From Mauremys mutica (taxonomy: Eukaryota; Chordata; Testudines; Geoemydidae), in the NCBI RefSeq assembly GCF_020497125.1, contig NC_059089.1, forward strand, positions 28,662,282 through 28,726,281: a DNA stretch of 64,000 nt, written 5' to 3'. Shown in pieces: positions 36,716 to 48,245 of this stretch; position 1 is the first letter of the stretch; each line of letters opens with the position of its first letter. Position numbers and translations under genes: made by a program. Under the pieces are notes generated by a model. The model saw only the letters and a list, made by a program, of their open reading frames with translations. It was not told the origin of the DNA and searched no databases.

Positions 36716-37624
36716 ATGGCAAAGCAGAGTTCTGCCTCACACCAGTCGAAATCTCAACTAATTCCAGTCAGAGCCTGGCACAAAGGGATAGGATCCTAAC
36801 AGAGTATGTCCTTCCATTTTTTTTTAAAAAACCATTGTAGAACAACTTTAGCATGGTTAGAAGTTGATGAGTGAAAATGTTTTTATGTGTTTTAATTTTT
36901 ACAGTCATTAAAAGTGAAAACAACTGGGAAAAGTTTTTGCAGCAAAATTTGACTTAATTTGCAGAAAATGAAACAATATCATACAGGGAACTGTGATTCA
37001 GAGCACCTTGAAAAGGTAACCAAATTCACTTGAATTGTATTCTATATTGTCTATGATGATCCCACAGGGTAATGGGATATCAAATACAGCCAGTCACAAA
37101 AGTGACACTGTGGAGATTAATGTCAACTTTTATCTGTCACTTTGACGAGTTTTCTTGTGTGAACATGAAATTTTAAAGGCACAGCGTCAAAACAAAATGA
37201 AAAAGCCGTAATGCTCTCAATCTACTGTTCTCAGAGGGATAGAGCAAAGGAGCAGAATATAGAAAAATCAATGTAATGATCAAAACACAAATATGTGCCA
37301 TTCCCTGTCATTTTGCCTGTTTGCTTTTATCTGCATGATGTTTTTTAGACCCTAAATCAAGAAACAATCTGGCATTTAAAAGTAAAAACTCAAGGTAGTG
37401 CTAATATTTTTAAAGAAATTATACTGACTCCACCTCTTGCTGGATTTAAACATGTAACTAATGCTGTAGTCAACCTTATCATATGAACAAAGAAGTGCAA
37501 GAATGTCCAACAATTCCATAGTGCTCCTTATGCACTTTTGGACCGAGGTCAGGATTGACTTTCTTCTTTTGAAAATCCTCCATGGGCTTGTTACAGGATC
37601 TCTGCAATCCCTTTCCTGCTCTGT
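36716..37624. other. Intergenic, AT-rich, no supported feature
   Basis: Nothing recognised. Confidence 0.4.
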
Positions 37625-38900
37625 TACTGGGGAAATTCTGCACTACTGTCTGTGTGCATAATCAATGAGCCGTGCATATTTTATTTTTTTGCACAGAAAA
37701 AAGCTTCTGCCAAAATATTGTTGCTGTTCTGCCTTTTTCCCACCAGAGGATGCTGTGGCACAAGAAGAGCAGCAGCTCCCAGCAGACAATAACTTCTGCA
37801 GTTCTGCCCTTTGTCCACCAGAGGGTGATGTGACGGTAGAACACAGCAGCCACTCCCAGCCAGCTAGGGAAGAGAAAGAGCCTGCCTTCTTTGCAGTGCC
37901 TGTTAGGCCAGGTCAGGACACAGGGGCTACGGGGAGACAGACAGTGTGGGGTTCTGTGAGGGTCAGACAGGGGTTCATAAGGGCTAGTGGGGGAGGACAG
38001 ATTGGGGCAGTGGCTGAATGGGAGTGGAGGCACAGAGCCACAGCGGGGAGGGAGGTGCAGGGCCACATGGCGATGGGGGAGGGGGTACAGAGCTACATAG
38101 GGACAGAGGGTGACTGAGTGGGGGCACAGAGACACATGGGTATGAGGGGAGGAGGTACAGACACACACAGGGATAGGGGAGTGGCTGGGTGGGGGCACAG
38201 AAACACATGGGGGATGGTGGAAGGGGTACAGAGCCACATAAGGACAGGAGGTGGCTGAGTTGGGCACAAAGACACATGAGGACAGGGGAAGGAGGTGCAG
38301 AGGCACATGGGGATGGGGGAGTGGATTTCTGAGTGGGAGTGGAGGGACATATGTGGACAGGGGGTGCAAGGACACAGTGGTGCAGGAACACATGGGGACA
38401 GGGGCAGATGTGCTTGACTGAATGGGAGAGGCTAGGGGTCAGCCAGGGTCTGCAATGGGGGAAACTCCCTAACAATATCCTCCCACCCCCCACATAAAAC
38501 CCGTTCCATACTTTTCCCACCAATATCCAACACTCCAAGTTCACACAAAGGCTCCTTCCCTGCAATTTACTTCCTTCTCCCTCAGCTCCTCCATTACCCC
38601 TGACTGCCCCAAGCCTTTGCACTGCTTCTGAGAGGTGCAGGAAATACTGTTCTGTATTGTAGTTTAAATGAATTATTACTCAGAGTGCTGTATTAATATG
38701 CCTAGTAAGGAATCTGTTTGTCAAAAAACACTTCCTAAATCTTTTTTGTTGTCTGTATTGCTGACAGGTATTTTGAAATAAATGACCAAAACCAACAAAC
38801 TGGTGTGATTACATTGTGTTATTTTGACAAATAAAATATGTAGAATTTTAAAATATTGTGTGCAGAATTTTTAATTTTTTGGTGCAGAATTCCCCCAGGA
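37625..38900. mobile_element. About 1.28-kb TIR element carrying a minisatellite
   Basis: The left end TACTGGGGAAATTCTGCAC and the complement of the right end, TACTCCTGGGGGAATTCTGC, form inverted repeats apart from a 3-base gap. The sequence matches a turtle repeat with GGAATTCTGC termini that I recognise. The interior has an array at 38014-38345 and no transposase. The multi-frame Pro/Ser- and His/Cys-rich ORFs (37662-38622, minus) come from the array and are not genes. Target duplication not resolved. Confidence 0.65.
38014..38345. repeat. About 70-bp minisatellite (half-unit about 35 bp)
   Basis: Four to five imperfect units of the pattern GGGGGCACAGAGACACATGG ... GGGGTACAGAGCCACATA ... 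GTGGCTGAGTG. Each unit is itself two related halves built on CACAGAG.CACA.GG, then GA.GGGGGAGG. Confidence 0.75.
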
Positions 38901-38929
38901 GTATGCTGTGTATGACGCTAGTACAGGTC

Positions 38930-39180
38930 TCTTCTATTGCTACTGGATGTGCAAGAAACTTCTCCTCTGCTGTAGCTGCTGTATGAAATGCCTTCCCTGT
39001 GCACCTCTGCTTATTTTCATATATCATCTAAAAACATTTCTCATGCATATCTCTTAATTCCTCTTTCCTTACACTACTGCTTATTATTTTCTCTGTAGCT
39101 GTATTTAACTCTGTAAAGCATTCTGAGGATATAATTTCCATACAAGATGCTGTACTAAATAATTGTATATTGTATTAAAT
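38930..39180 (+). repeat. L2-like LINE 3' end
   Basis: Broken-frame text resembling the L2 polymerase C-terminus (MPS-CTSAYFHISSKNIS) is followed by CTCTGTAAAGCATTCTGAG and ATACAAGATGCTGTACTAAA, the typical tail. Confidence 0.5.
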
Positions 39181-39439
39181 AATTCTTTTCCCTTTTGCCT
39201 ATTGTACTTGTATTATAAAACACCTCTTAATTTCTGAAGGATGCTGATTCACACTGCATGTAAATATGGAATACTACACAGACACACGATGCTCCAAGTT
39301 AGGTGCACACACAGTACTTGTTGATATGGGTGTGACTCCTGCCCAAAGCACTCACCCAGCCCCAGTGGAACTGGGCTGCCCTCTCCACTCTTTGCATCTT
39401 GTAGTATGTTTTATTTTCTCAATTTATGTCAAAGCAACT
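39181..39439. other. Intergenic spacer
   Basis: Nothing recognised. Confidence 0.35.
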
Positions 39440-39447
39440 CTCTTTAG

Positions 39448-39753
39448 CAGGGGTGAAAGTAAATTTGAACTCTTACAGGTAAGGGGCCGGCTTTACCCAC
39501 CAGAAGGTGCAGGGCCTCTGGTGGAAGGGGCGGGGCTGGGGGTCACCATCCCCCAGCCAGCCCATCCGTGCTTCCTGGCCCGCGCTGCCCGTGGCTTCAG
39601 CGGCGATTTAAAGGGCCAGAGGCTCTGGCCGCTGCAGCAGCAGCGGCGGCTGGAGCCCCAGGCCCTTTTAAATCAGAGGGCAACGACATTAAAGTGCTAT
39701 ATGGGCCGGTACCGGCAGCCACTTTTTACCGGTAGGCCTTACTTTCACCCCTG
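39448..39753. mobile_element. 306-bp hAT-type element, same family as 4698-5258
   Basis: Perfect duplication CTCTTTAG at 39440-39447 and 39754-39761 (fits NTNNNNAN). Termini CAGGGGTGAAAGTAA at both ends are identical inverted repeats. The core holds one GATTTAAAGGGCC module and a GCAGCAGCAGCGGCGGC run. Its termini are better preserved than those of the 4.7-kb copy, so it is probably younger. Confidence 0.9.
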
Positions 39754-40555
39754 CTCTTTAGTGTAATGATTTGTGACATGGGGTGGGATTTTCAAAAAGC
39801 CTGAGGGACTCAAGAGCACACATCCCATGTATTTCAGTCACAATGAACTCTCCTACCACAGCAGTGATAGCACCACTGCCCCAGCTGCCCTTTTTGGCCC
39901 AGGGCCGCCCAGAGGATTCAGGGGCCCTGGGGCAAAGCAATTTCGGGGGCCCCTTCCACAAAAAAAATTGCAATACTATACAATACTATATTCTTGTGGG
40001 GGCCCCTGCGGGGCCCGGCGCAAATTGCCCCACTTGCTCCCCGACCACGGGCGGCCCTGGGAAAAATAAACCTTCTGCATCTTGGCACAAACCCAGTTTT
40101 GAGAAAACTTCTTTACAAGGTATCACTGGTTCTCAGCATCAGCTAGTGCTAAAAGGCACTAAAGCTCATTAAAAGGGTTGGACAAATATTTTCTGTCAAA
40201 ACTTTTTCTGGATTGAAAACTAGGGGTTTTTAAAAAGCAGAACAAAATCACGGACAATGTCTGCTTTCCTTCAAAATTTGTTGTTTTTTTTTAACTGAAA
40301 AGCTGAAATTAGTCTGCCAAAACCTGAATGTGGTTTGAGGTTTCAGAAGTGTGTGGCCAAATATTTGCTGCTTGCTGTGATTGTTTAAAGAAACAATAAA
40401 AAAATTCTGCTTAAAAAAAATCCAAAACTTTTTAACCACCTCAGCTTGTGACCAAATGCCTTAACCCATCCAGTCAGAGATTTTTCCAGGTTTCTGATAC
40501 TCTGCTGGCTTCCTTGACTCATATCTGTCTCCATAATTTTGGGTTCATTTAGGTT

Positions 40556-40800
40556 AGAACATAAGAACATCCATACTGGGTCAAACCAAAGGTTCATCCA
40601 GCCCAGTATCCTGTCTACTGACAATGGCCAATGCCAGGTGCCCCAGAGGGAGTGAACCTAACAGGCAATGATCAAGTGATCTCTCTCCTGCCATCCATCT
40701 CCACCCTCTGACAAACAGAGGCTAGGGACACCATTCCTTACTCATCCTGGCTAATAGCCATTAATGGACTTAACCACCATGCATTTATCTGTTTCCTAGA
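40556..40800 (-). mobile_element. CR1 LINE 3' fragment, minus strand
   Basis: Starts with the antisense 3' end GTTAGAACATAAGAACATCC then ACTGGGTCAAACCAAAGGTT, CAGCCCAGTATCCTGTCTAC and GGACACCATTCCTTACTCA. This is a second CR1 subfamily distinct from the 22.1-kb copy; the plus-oriented equivalent end is at 50.4 kb. Confidence 0.75.
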
Positions 40801-40997
40801 GACTGGCTCCATGGGGTCCCTCACAAACTGGAGATGGTTACTATGGGTTTGTCTTTAGTATAGCTTATGTACATACTCCACGAACTGAGCATTTGAGCTT
40901 GTTCCAGAATCTGGGATGAGCCTATGTTGTGAAAACTGAAATGCTCAAAATAGCACATGCATGTGAATGGACACAGGGTGCTAAAATTAAATTAACC

Positions 40998-41215
40998 CAG
41001 GGGTTCTCAAACTGGGGGTCAGGACCCCTCAGGGGGTCACGAGGTTATTACTGGGGGTCACGAGCTGTCAGCCTCCACCTCAAACCCCGCTTTGCCTCCA
41101 GCATTTATAATAGTGTTAAATATATAAAGAAGTGTTTATAATTTATGGGGGGGGGTCGCACTCAGAGGTTTGCTATGTGAAAGGGGTCACCAGTATAAAA
41201 GTTTGAGAACCACTG
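40998..41215. mobile_element. 218-bp hAT-type MITE
   Basis: Perfect duplication AATTAACC at 40990-40997 and 41216-41223. Termini CAGGGGTTCTCAAAC and complement CAGTGGTTCTCAAAC differ at one base. The interior repeats GGGGGTCAC/GGGGTCAC. Nested in the larger hAT-bounded unit. Confidence 0.9.
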
Positions 41216-41944
41216 AATTAACCCCTCTGGAGCCTCAGGGAATGCAGGGGAGGGGGGGGGCCTCCCTTGGTAGGGTTGGGAAGGATATTGCTCTTCTCAT
41301 GTGATCCCTCCCCCAGTGGCTAATTTTAAATGAAGCTACCCTCCCCTGACGTGAATCTCCCTATGGCACTGAAATTAAAAATAGATAATAATTTGGCATT
41401 TGAGAAGCGAAAGGGATGGCAGCCCTAATGGAAAAGCTAACAGCTTGGCTCTTCTGCAAGCCTCAAACTACTGAATGAGCTTTAGGGTAGGGAAGGCTGT
41501 GCCTCCCAAACAGCCTGGCCCTGCCCCCTATCCAACCCCCACCCTCTTCCTGCCCCCCGACTGCCCGCTTCCCTCAGAATCCCAGACCCGTCCTGCTCCT
41601 TGTCCCCCTCACCGTCCCCCAGAGATCCTCCCCAACCACCACCCCAGGACCTCACCCCTGCTCCCTGTCCCCTGACTGCCCCGACCCCTATCCTCCCCCC
41701 CCCGCTGAGTCCTGACAGACCCCCGGAACACCCACAATCCAACCCCCCCCATTCCTTGTCCCCTGACCGCTCCCCCTACCTCTGCCCCCTCCCTGTGCCC
41801 TGACTGTCCCTGGGACTTCCTGCCCCTTATCCAACCCCCCGGCCCTGGCCTCTTACCCCTGGCTCCCCCCTCACCCAGAGCCACAGTGCATCCAGCAGCG
41901 TCCCCAGACAGCTACAGCATGGCTCCAGCAAGGCCTGAGCCCCT

Positions 41945-42062
41945 CCCCGCTCAGAGTCGCGTGGTAAGGGGGCGGGGCAGTGAGCTCCAGGCTGAGCTCA
42001 GCTCCCTCCACTCGGCTTGGAGCTCACAGCCCCGCCCCCTTACCACGCGGCTCTGAGCGGGG
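41945..42062. repeat. Long inverted repeat, 45-bp arms
   Basis: Arms 41945-41989 and 42018-42062 are reverse complements with about two mismatches (CCCCGCTCAGAG ... GTGGTAAGGGGGCGGGGC ... GAGCTCCA), around a 28-bp loop. Strong cruciform or hairpin potential, within CpG-rich repeat DNA. Confidence 0.85.
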
Positions 42063-42362
42063 CGGAACTCAGGAGCCTCGCCGGAGCCCCGTTGCACCGC
42101 TGTCCAGGGACGCTCCTGGATGGGCTGAGGCTCTGGGAGAGGGCCGGAGACGGGTTTGGGTCGGGCTGGGGCTGGGGAGGGAGCCTCAGCCATTCTCGTG
42201 GGGGCCCCTGTGGAGCCCGGGGCAAATTGCCCCACTTGCCCCCCCGCCCCGGGCGGCCCTGTTTTGGCCTTCTGCTCGGCCTTCTGAGGGCAGCCTTGGT
42301 GCCCATACCACTAACCTAGAGTTCATAGGACTCTGATTCCAAGAATGTAAGGGATGTGTATG

Positions 42363-43034
42363 CAGGGCCAGTGCAAGGATATTTTGCGCCCTAGGCAAAA
42401 CTTCCACCTTTCGCCTCCCACCCCCATCCCTCCCCCCAGAGCATCACTTATTATAAACTTTCAAAAATGAATACTGCATAATGTGGCATTGTTCCTTAGA
42501 ATTAATACACATTCGGACTGAAAATGTATTAATTTCATTATTTAGTCTACATATTTAATGAAAATAAATGAATAACCTGACAGAGTGTGGGGCTGGCTGG
42601 CTTCGGGCAGGAGGGTGCGGCAGGGACTGGCTTGGAGGGCAGGGAGGAACCACCCCCCAGCATTCACCGGCAGCGCGGCAGGGGCTGGGCCTCTGCACTT
42701 CCCCCCGCCAGTGAGTGCAGGCCCGGCCCTGCTGCAGAGTTCAGGGGAGTGGGGGCAGGGCGGGGCTGAGCAGGGGCGGGGGCCCTGGGGAAGAGCCAGA
42801 GCAGCAGGGAGCAGCGCAGTGCCCCCGGTGGCCGGAGGAGGAATGACATCACTTCCCGGCCAGCCGGAGCTGATCAAAGCCGCAACACCCCCTCACACAG
42901 CAGCGGGAAGAGGGTTACATGTTTAGCCGGCGCCGGGTGAGCATCCCAGACATTTTGGCCACTGCTTTTTGGCGCCCTCAAATCTTGGCGCCCTAGGCGG
43001 CCGCCTAGTTTGCCTAGTGGTTGCACCGGCCCTG
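42363..43034. mobile_element. 672-bp hAT-type element
   Basis: Perfect duplication TGTGTATG at 42355-42362 and 43035-43042. Termini CAGGGCCAGTGCAA and complement CAGGGCCGGTGCAA differ at one base. Subterminal CGCCCTAGGC occurs at the left, and GCGCCCTAGGCGGCCGCC near the right. A CpG-rich block at 42590-42950 gives chance frames on both strands. Non-coding. Confidence 0.9.
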
Positions 43035-43042
43035 TGTGTATG

Positions 43043-46000
43043 TCTCCATTGTAGAGTGAGAGTGGGGCACATGATGCACATACCTGGCATACATTTTGTC
43101 CATCGATAATGTTTCTGCAGGTTGTAACTCGTGTTTCAAAGAAGGATTTAAAGAGCTGGTTGAAGAAGCCTTTGGGAAGAATATAGCAGTTTAGGGCCAG
43201 TTCTGATTTGGGTACGCATTAAAAGATTAAACAAGAAAAAATCCAAATAAAACTACTGGAAAATGTTTATCGTTAGTGTTAATTCCTGTTTTATATAATA
43301 GAAGGGGATAATAAAAGCAATCTGAGCACAAAAGAAACCTTAGCAAACAACTGTAAGCAGTCATTGTCCCTCATAGGCAAGAAACCTACAAGCACACAGA
43401 CACAGCCTATGAAACATGGGTGTCTGTCTTAAGAAAACTGGCTGAAGCTGTTAGATTTGCAGAATACAACACAGTAAGTTTCATGGGGCTGCAGCACTAC
43501 ATCTGACCTTTGAAGTTAACTTAAAAATGCTTTATTCATGGAATAATGATATAGAGAGAAACCATTTGATAAGCACCTACAAATGATGATGTTAAATAAT
43601 TATATGTTGTCATATGATGAGACAAAGATCTTGGTTGAATTATTATTTGAGTTTATCCTGTGAAATTATCTGAGAATTATATTTCTGTGAAGATAATAAA
43701 CAATATACTTCTCAGCATCTGAAGTTAATAAAATAGGTGTGTAACTATGTAATACAACATGAATGCAGCTTGCGGGAAAAATACATTCTGGTACTTCATT
43801 GTAACCACATTAAATTAACATTAATGGAGCACAAAGACTTTAAGTCCTACCACTATTATACATAAAATTGTTTGCTTTCTGTGTCTTATTCAAAATTTGT
43901 TGCTGATTACCTAAGCTACTCACGTGTGACTGTCAACCAGGTGTTAATTTACTCCTCACCCATCTTCTCCTTAACAAGGAAGTAATGAATAAGCTGAACT
44001 GGTGACATCACAAGTAAAAAACACTGCCCACGTGTTTTTATGAGCAAAACACCCTCAGTACCTGATATGCAATCGCTATGAAATAGGCAAAGCTGGTACC
44101 CATTTTTCTGCTGTAATGTGTAAGAAAGTTCCCTCCCCATTAGCAACATCTTAATGAACTCCAACCTCCCTGCATCCACTCACCTTTTAGAAAAAAAGAC
44201 AAGGTAAGCAAGGCATGTCATACTGGCAAACTGTATAACTTTGTGTTCTAGTGCTGACCTATATGATCTCTTCTAAAATAATTTACTATCCTATTTTTCG
44301 TTTTTGCACTAGACAATACCATGTTCTCACTGGGAACTAAACTTTGCTACATACAGTACATAAGGGATCTATCTTACTTTCTACAGGCATTAAGGGGAAA
44401 GAGAACAGCAACTAATAATCACATGTGACTGAAGGTTGGTGAACTATCTTAGATAAAATAAAAACTGATCTGAGTCTTTGCCCCAGATGCAAATTAACCC
44501 CTTTCTGAAGATTAAGGGGAAATAAGGCTCTTCTGCTATTTCTGGCCCAGCCAAAATCAGGAATTACTGCAAAATACAACAAAAATCCTGACCTCACAAG
44601 ATTCCTAGCCTCATTTCTAGAGTAACAAGGGCTAGGTATGTTTGGATAAACTTGCCTGAAACAAACTTCTGAATTTTGGAGATTCACCATTTGCTACATA
44701 TCACATGCTATAAAAGCTGGATACATTCCCATCTGTGTTATTTTCCAGTTGTTGCATGTATTCTGGTAATATTGTCAGAAGCAGCAGAGAAGGCAGCTGA
44801 GTTTCCATGATTGTTACCAACTCATGTGTCTTGAGCTTTGCTGGGAACGCACAGTTCTAGGGCTAATTAGCTCAGTTGGAAGGAAGGAGGACCAAAATAC
44901 AAACTCCAGACTTCATGCAACAGTATTCAAAATGCAAACATTTAAGGCATATTAAATTCTGAACAGGTAGGACTAGATGCAAGTTTTGTAATTAGAACTC
45001 CTATTTCATATTTTACTCAGGACTTATAAAAAGGTCAAAGAGTTATTCTAAAAGGTTTCCTGGCTCCCTTGTTCACAAATGAAGAGCCTGTTCTAAAAAA
45101 CCCTCTAGTTTCCAGGCTTTATAGTAATTCTAACATGTCAGAGTTTACATCTTTATAAGCACGCATTAAATGTAGGAACATATTATAATTCTTAATAGCA
45201 TAGGGTTCAATAAATATAGATTGCAAAATAAACACGATTACAAAGGATTTTGTTTCCATTGCAATGTTTGTAGATCTTCGCTTTATACAATTATTATTTA
45301 CCCATTGAATAATACACTCCAGCTTCCTAAAATGATCAGGAGCTGTATCAGCAATTGTGCTGAAGTTATGTGAGAGCCATGTTAATGACCAAATATGAAC
45401 TAGGTTAAGTAAGAAGTTGTCCTAGCCTTCAGCACCATCTACTGTTTTACAAAAGTCTGACAAGTATTTCTGTTTTGCCAAGCTTCTCTATCCTTACCTC
45501 CCTTTCAGAGCAGACTCAGGTCCAGCCAGAGACCTTCAGACATTGTTAAGTATTTTCAATAGCTCTTCCTAAGGTGAAATCCCTGAGCTATCACCTAGCT
45601 GGGGGCAGGGCATTCTCAGGGAGGGACCCGACTCTAGAATTTGTTTTCCCCCAACAGAGCAAGAGATCGAGACCCTTATGTAGAGGCTGAATGGCCTGTC
45701 CACTATTAATTCAGGCTTTTCCTGAGGGGTTGCATTGAGCAGGGAGGGCCTTCTTTTAATTTCTTTAGCATTGGGGAATTCTCTAGTATTATTGGCATCA
45801 TTTTAGTGTTACGTAGTTCAAACAGTTTAGTCGTAGTGTATGTGCCCCTAGAAACACAGGATAATTGGAAAAATAAATAAAATATTTTTATAATTAAAAT
45901 TCTGCATCCCTATCTAGATCAGTGGTTTCCTTAATGTCAATCTATTATTAAAAGCAAAGTATGCAGGATGTCTAAAGGCAATCAGCTAACAAGCACAAAG

Positions 46001-47247
46001 AGTCTTTGTCTGTCTGCGTGTGGGACACTGCAAAGTAATGTTCTGGAAATAAAAACTTTGGTGAAAGTGCCTTAAAAAATAAATTCTCAAACCTTCCATC
46101 CTCTGATTCAAATCGAGTTCAGTCATTACTATCTGACGTGTTGAGTGGTCCACGACAAGGCTCTCAAGTTCCTAGTGTATTTTGATCTGTACAGTGGTAT
46201 ACTATCACTATTACTGCTATTTAGTATCCTTGAGGGGAGTCTCAGTAGCGAGGCCAGAGGATGAACTCCCTGTTAAAACTGAAATTTCCTCTCACCCCCA
46301 GGGAAATTCAGAGCACCCTGACAGAGCAGTATTGGGAAATTTGCATTGCATCTCTACTGTGAATTTACCAAGCCTGCCAATCCTTTAGTATCCTTTTATT
46401 TGTGAAAAAAAATGACTCTCATACATTTTCTCACACAGTATTTAGCTAAGATTAAAAGGTGTAAAAGGAAAACCGAATATGAAACTTACTTGGATCAAAA
46501 AATCATTCAAATCTTCCCAGCTGACCGAATGGGCCTTTATCTTGCTTAAGTCAAAAGGTTCATAAAGGGGAGGCAGCGTCAACCTGTTTTGCAGCTGTAT
46601 CCCCAGCCACACTTTACGGGGAAGCCACAGACTCTACCCAAAGGAGTTGTTTTATTTAATCTAAAAGACAAGAGAGATTAGGAGTCATAAAATCAGGGCA
46701 CTTTAGCTTCTGCAAAATGTCAACTAAACAGCTTTCTCTCTCATGTAATAGTGTCTGAAAATATATTAACTTTTTTTTGAGGTTTGATTCCTTATAGGAA
46801 TAGTCAGTGCTCTACAGTCTAGGTACAATCCAGCTAGCCTTACAGTTATGAACTAGCTTAATATCCTGGCATAAAACCACTATCACAATTGCCACAGGCT
46901 TGTTTGGAAAGTTCAAAGTAAGTCTTTGATCTATGTTCAGACTATATTTTTTTCATATGGAATCCCATCGTATGTTTGGGAAGTTCTTATATGTGCTTGC
47001 CATATGGCCAAGCCAGTAGTTTCATGGCAGCATGCTTCTGTGTCATGAGGGGATCCAGGTATATGTCCTTTGTTCAGTCTCTTCCTCCCAGGCTAACAGG
47101 CTTGCAACACTGTTGGGACAGCACACTCAGTTTCTGTGTGAATGTCTACTACTGCGCTCTAGTGGCCTCTTCTTGCTTTAATATACAGCTCTCTTGACCT
47201 GCTCTGGAGAGCACAGTGGCCAAACCTCCTTACCAGGAAAGAGTGAC
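43043..47247. other. Intergenic, AT-rich, longest repeat-poor stretch
   Basis: About 4.2 kb with no repeat I can name and no exon. The repeat-poor character and AT-rich blocks (43.5-44.0 and 44.9-46.1 kb) would fit conserved noncoding DNA between developmental genes, but this is unproven. Confidence 0.35.
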
Positions 47248-47255
47248 CGCGATAC

Positions 47256-47378
47256 TAGGGTGACCAGACAGCAAATGTGAAAAACTGGGATAGGGGTGGG
47301 GGATAATAGGAGCCTGTATAAGAAAAAGACCCAAAAATCGGGACTGTCCCTATAAAAGCAGGGCATCTGGTCACCTTA
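47256..47378 (+). mobile_element. 123-bp hAT-like MITE
   Basis: Termini TAGGGTGACCAGA and complement TAAGGTGACCAGA. Flanks CGCGATAC (47248-47255) and CACGATAC (47379-47386) form an 8-bp duplication with one CpG-type mismatch. Exactly the same length as, and inverted relative to, the copy at 11814-11936. Confidence 0.8.
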
Positions 47379-47386
47379 CACGATAC

Positions 47387-47974
47387 TGATACTTGAGGAT
47401 CAGACATGGGGGAAATAAAGAAAGGAAAGTATAGGAGAATCTCCAGTGAAATGCTGGGGAGGAATCTGTTTTCATTGACTATTTATATTAAAAATTATCT
47501 TACCTCTACCAAATCAAGCTGGAACAAGAAAGACATTGTTAACGTTAAAGCAATTATGCTTACTGCTTGGCTGCTAAATGGATCACTTAATGCAAAGTAG
47601 ATGCAATGTCAGTGAATTTCCCACCATTTCCTGACTTTTCTGTTTTCAATTTTCTATTAAATTAGGTGTCTAAGTCATATACAGATAGAGTAGGAACTGA
47701 GCCTTCAAACCACTCATCAAAACAAAGTTTTCTTTTGGGACAAAATTAATTTAAATTTGTTAAACTCTTAGGCACTATGAGAAATCGTATAAGATACTTT
47801 GTGGGTATTACTTTTTAAGTATTATTTAAACCCAGTCATAAATGATAAACATCTGGTAGAAATTAAGCGCTGGCTTCTCACCACTGAGTCCACCTTTGAC
47901 TTCAGAGAAGATAGTTTGAAAATCTATTATCTGCATTTATATGACAATAAGCACCAGTGCAAAAATAAAACTAG
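47387..47974. other. Intergenic spacer
   Basis: Nothing recognised. Confidence 0.35.
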
Positions 47975-48237
47975 CAGTAGAGTTCGAGTTCAGCCCGCCT
48001 CCGCTCTGGGGTTTCGGCCGCTGGCTCCTGCCAGCTGGGGTCTCAGCCCGCTGCCGGCCTGGGGTTCCTTCACCCAGGCCAGCAGCGGGCACTGGGTGGG
48101 ACCGGTGGTTGGACCCCATCCGGCAGAGGAAACCCCAGAGCGGCGGTGGGCTGAGCAGCTCAGCCCACCGCCGCGTGCCATCAAAACTCGGCCCACATGC
48201 CACCTTTGGCACGCGTGCCGTAGGTTGCCAACCCCTG
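47975..48237 (-). mobile_element. hAT-type element, one end identified
   Basis: The right end (complement CAGGGGTTGGCAACCTACGG) is a hAT-style terminus; the interior is CpG-rich with GGCACGCG and GCGGGCTGAG modules in inverted arrangement. The left end and matching duplication (expected CATTGGTT) were not found, so the copy may be truncated or its left edge lies further out. Confidence 0.55.
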
Positions 48238-48245
48238 CATTGGTT

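Larger units (their letters stand above)
39900..42261. mobile_element. 2.36-kb hAT-bounded composite unit
   Basis: Outer ends CAGGGCCGCCC (39900) and GGGCGGCCCTG (42251-42261) are perfect 11-bp inverted repeats. The flanking 8-mers match exactly: TTTTGGCC at 39892-39899 and 42262-42269. A second copy of the right terminus lies inside at 39997-40059, giving a direct repeat of about 63 bp with the real right end. That inner copy is followed by GGAAAAAT, not TTTTGGCC, so 39900-40059 looks like a small MITE that shares its left end with the larger unit. Inside also lie an antisense CR1 fragment, a 218-bp hAT MITE with its own duplication, a C-rich region (41463-41900) and a 45-bp inverted repeat. 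No gene is supported. Confidence 0.65.

Noticed and set aside
37662..38622. Minus-strand frames of 243 and 212 codons
   Set aside because: They are produced by the 70-bp minisatellite, read open in more than one phase and give low-complexity Pro/Ser/Cys/His sequence.
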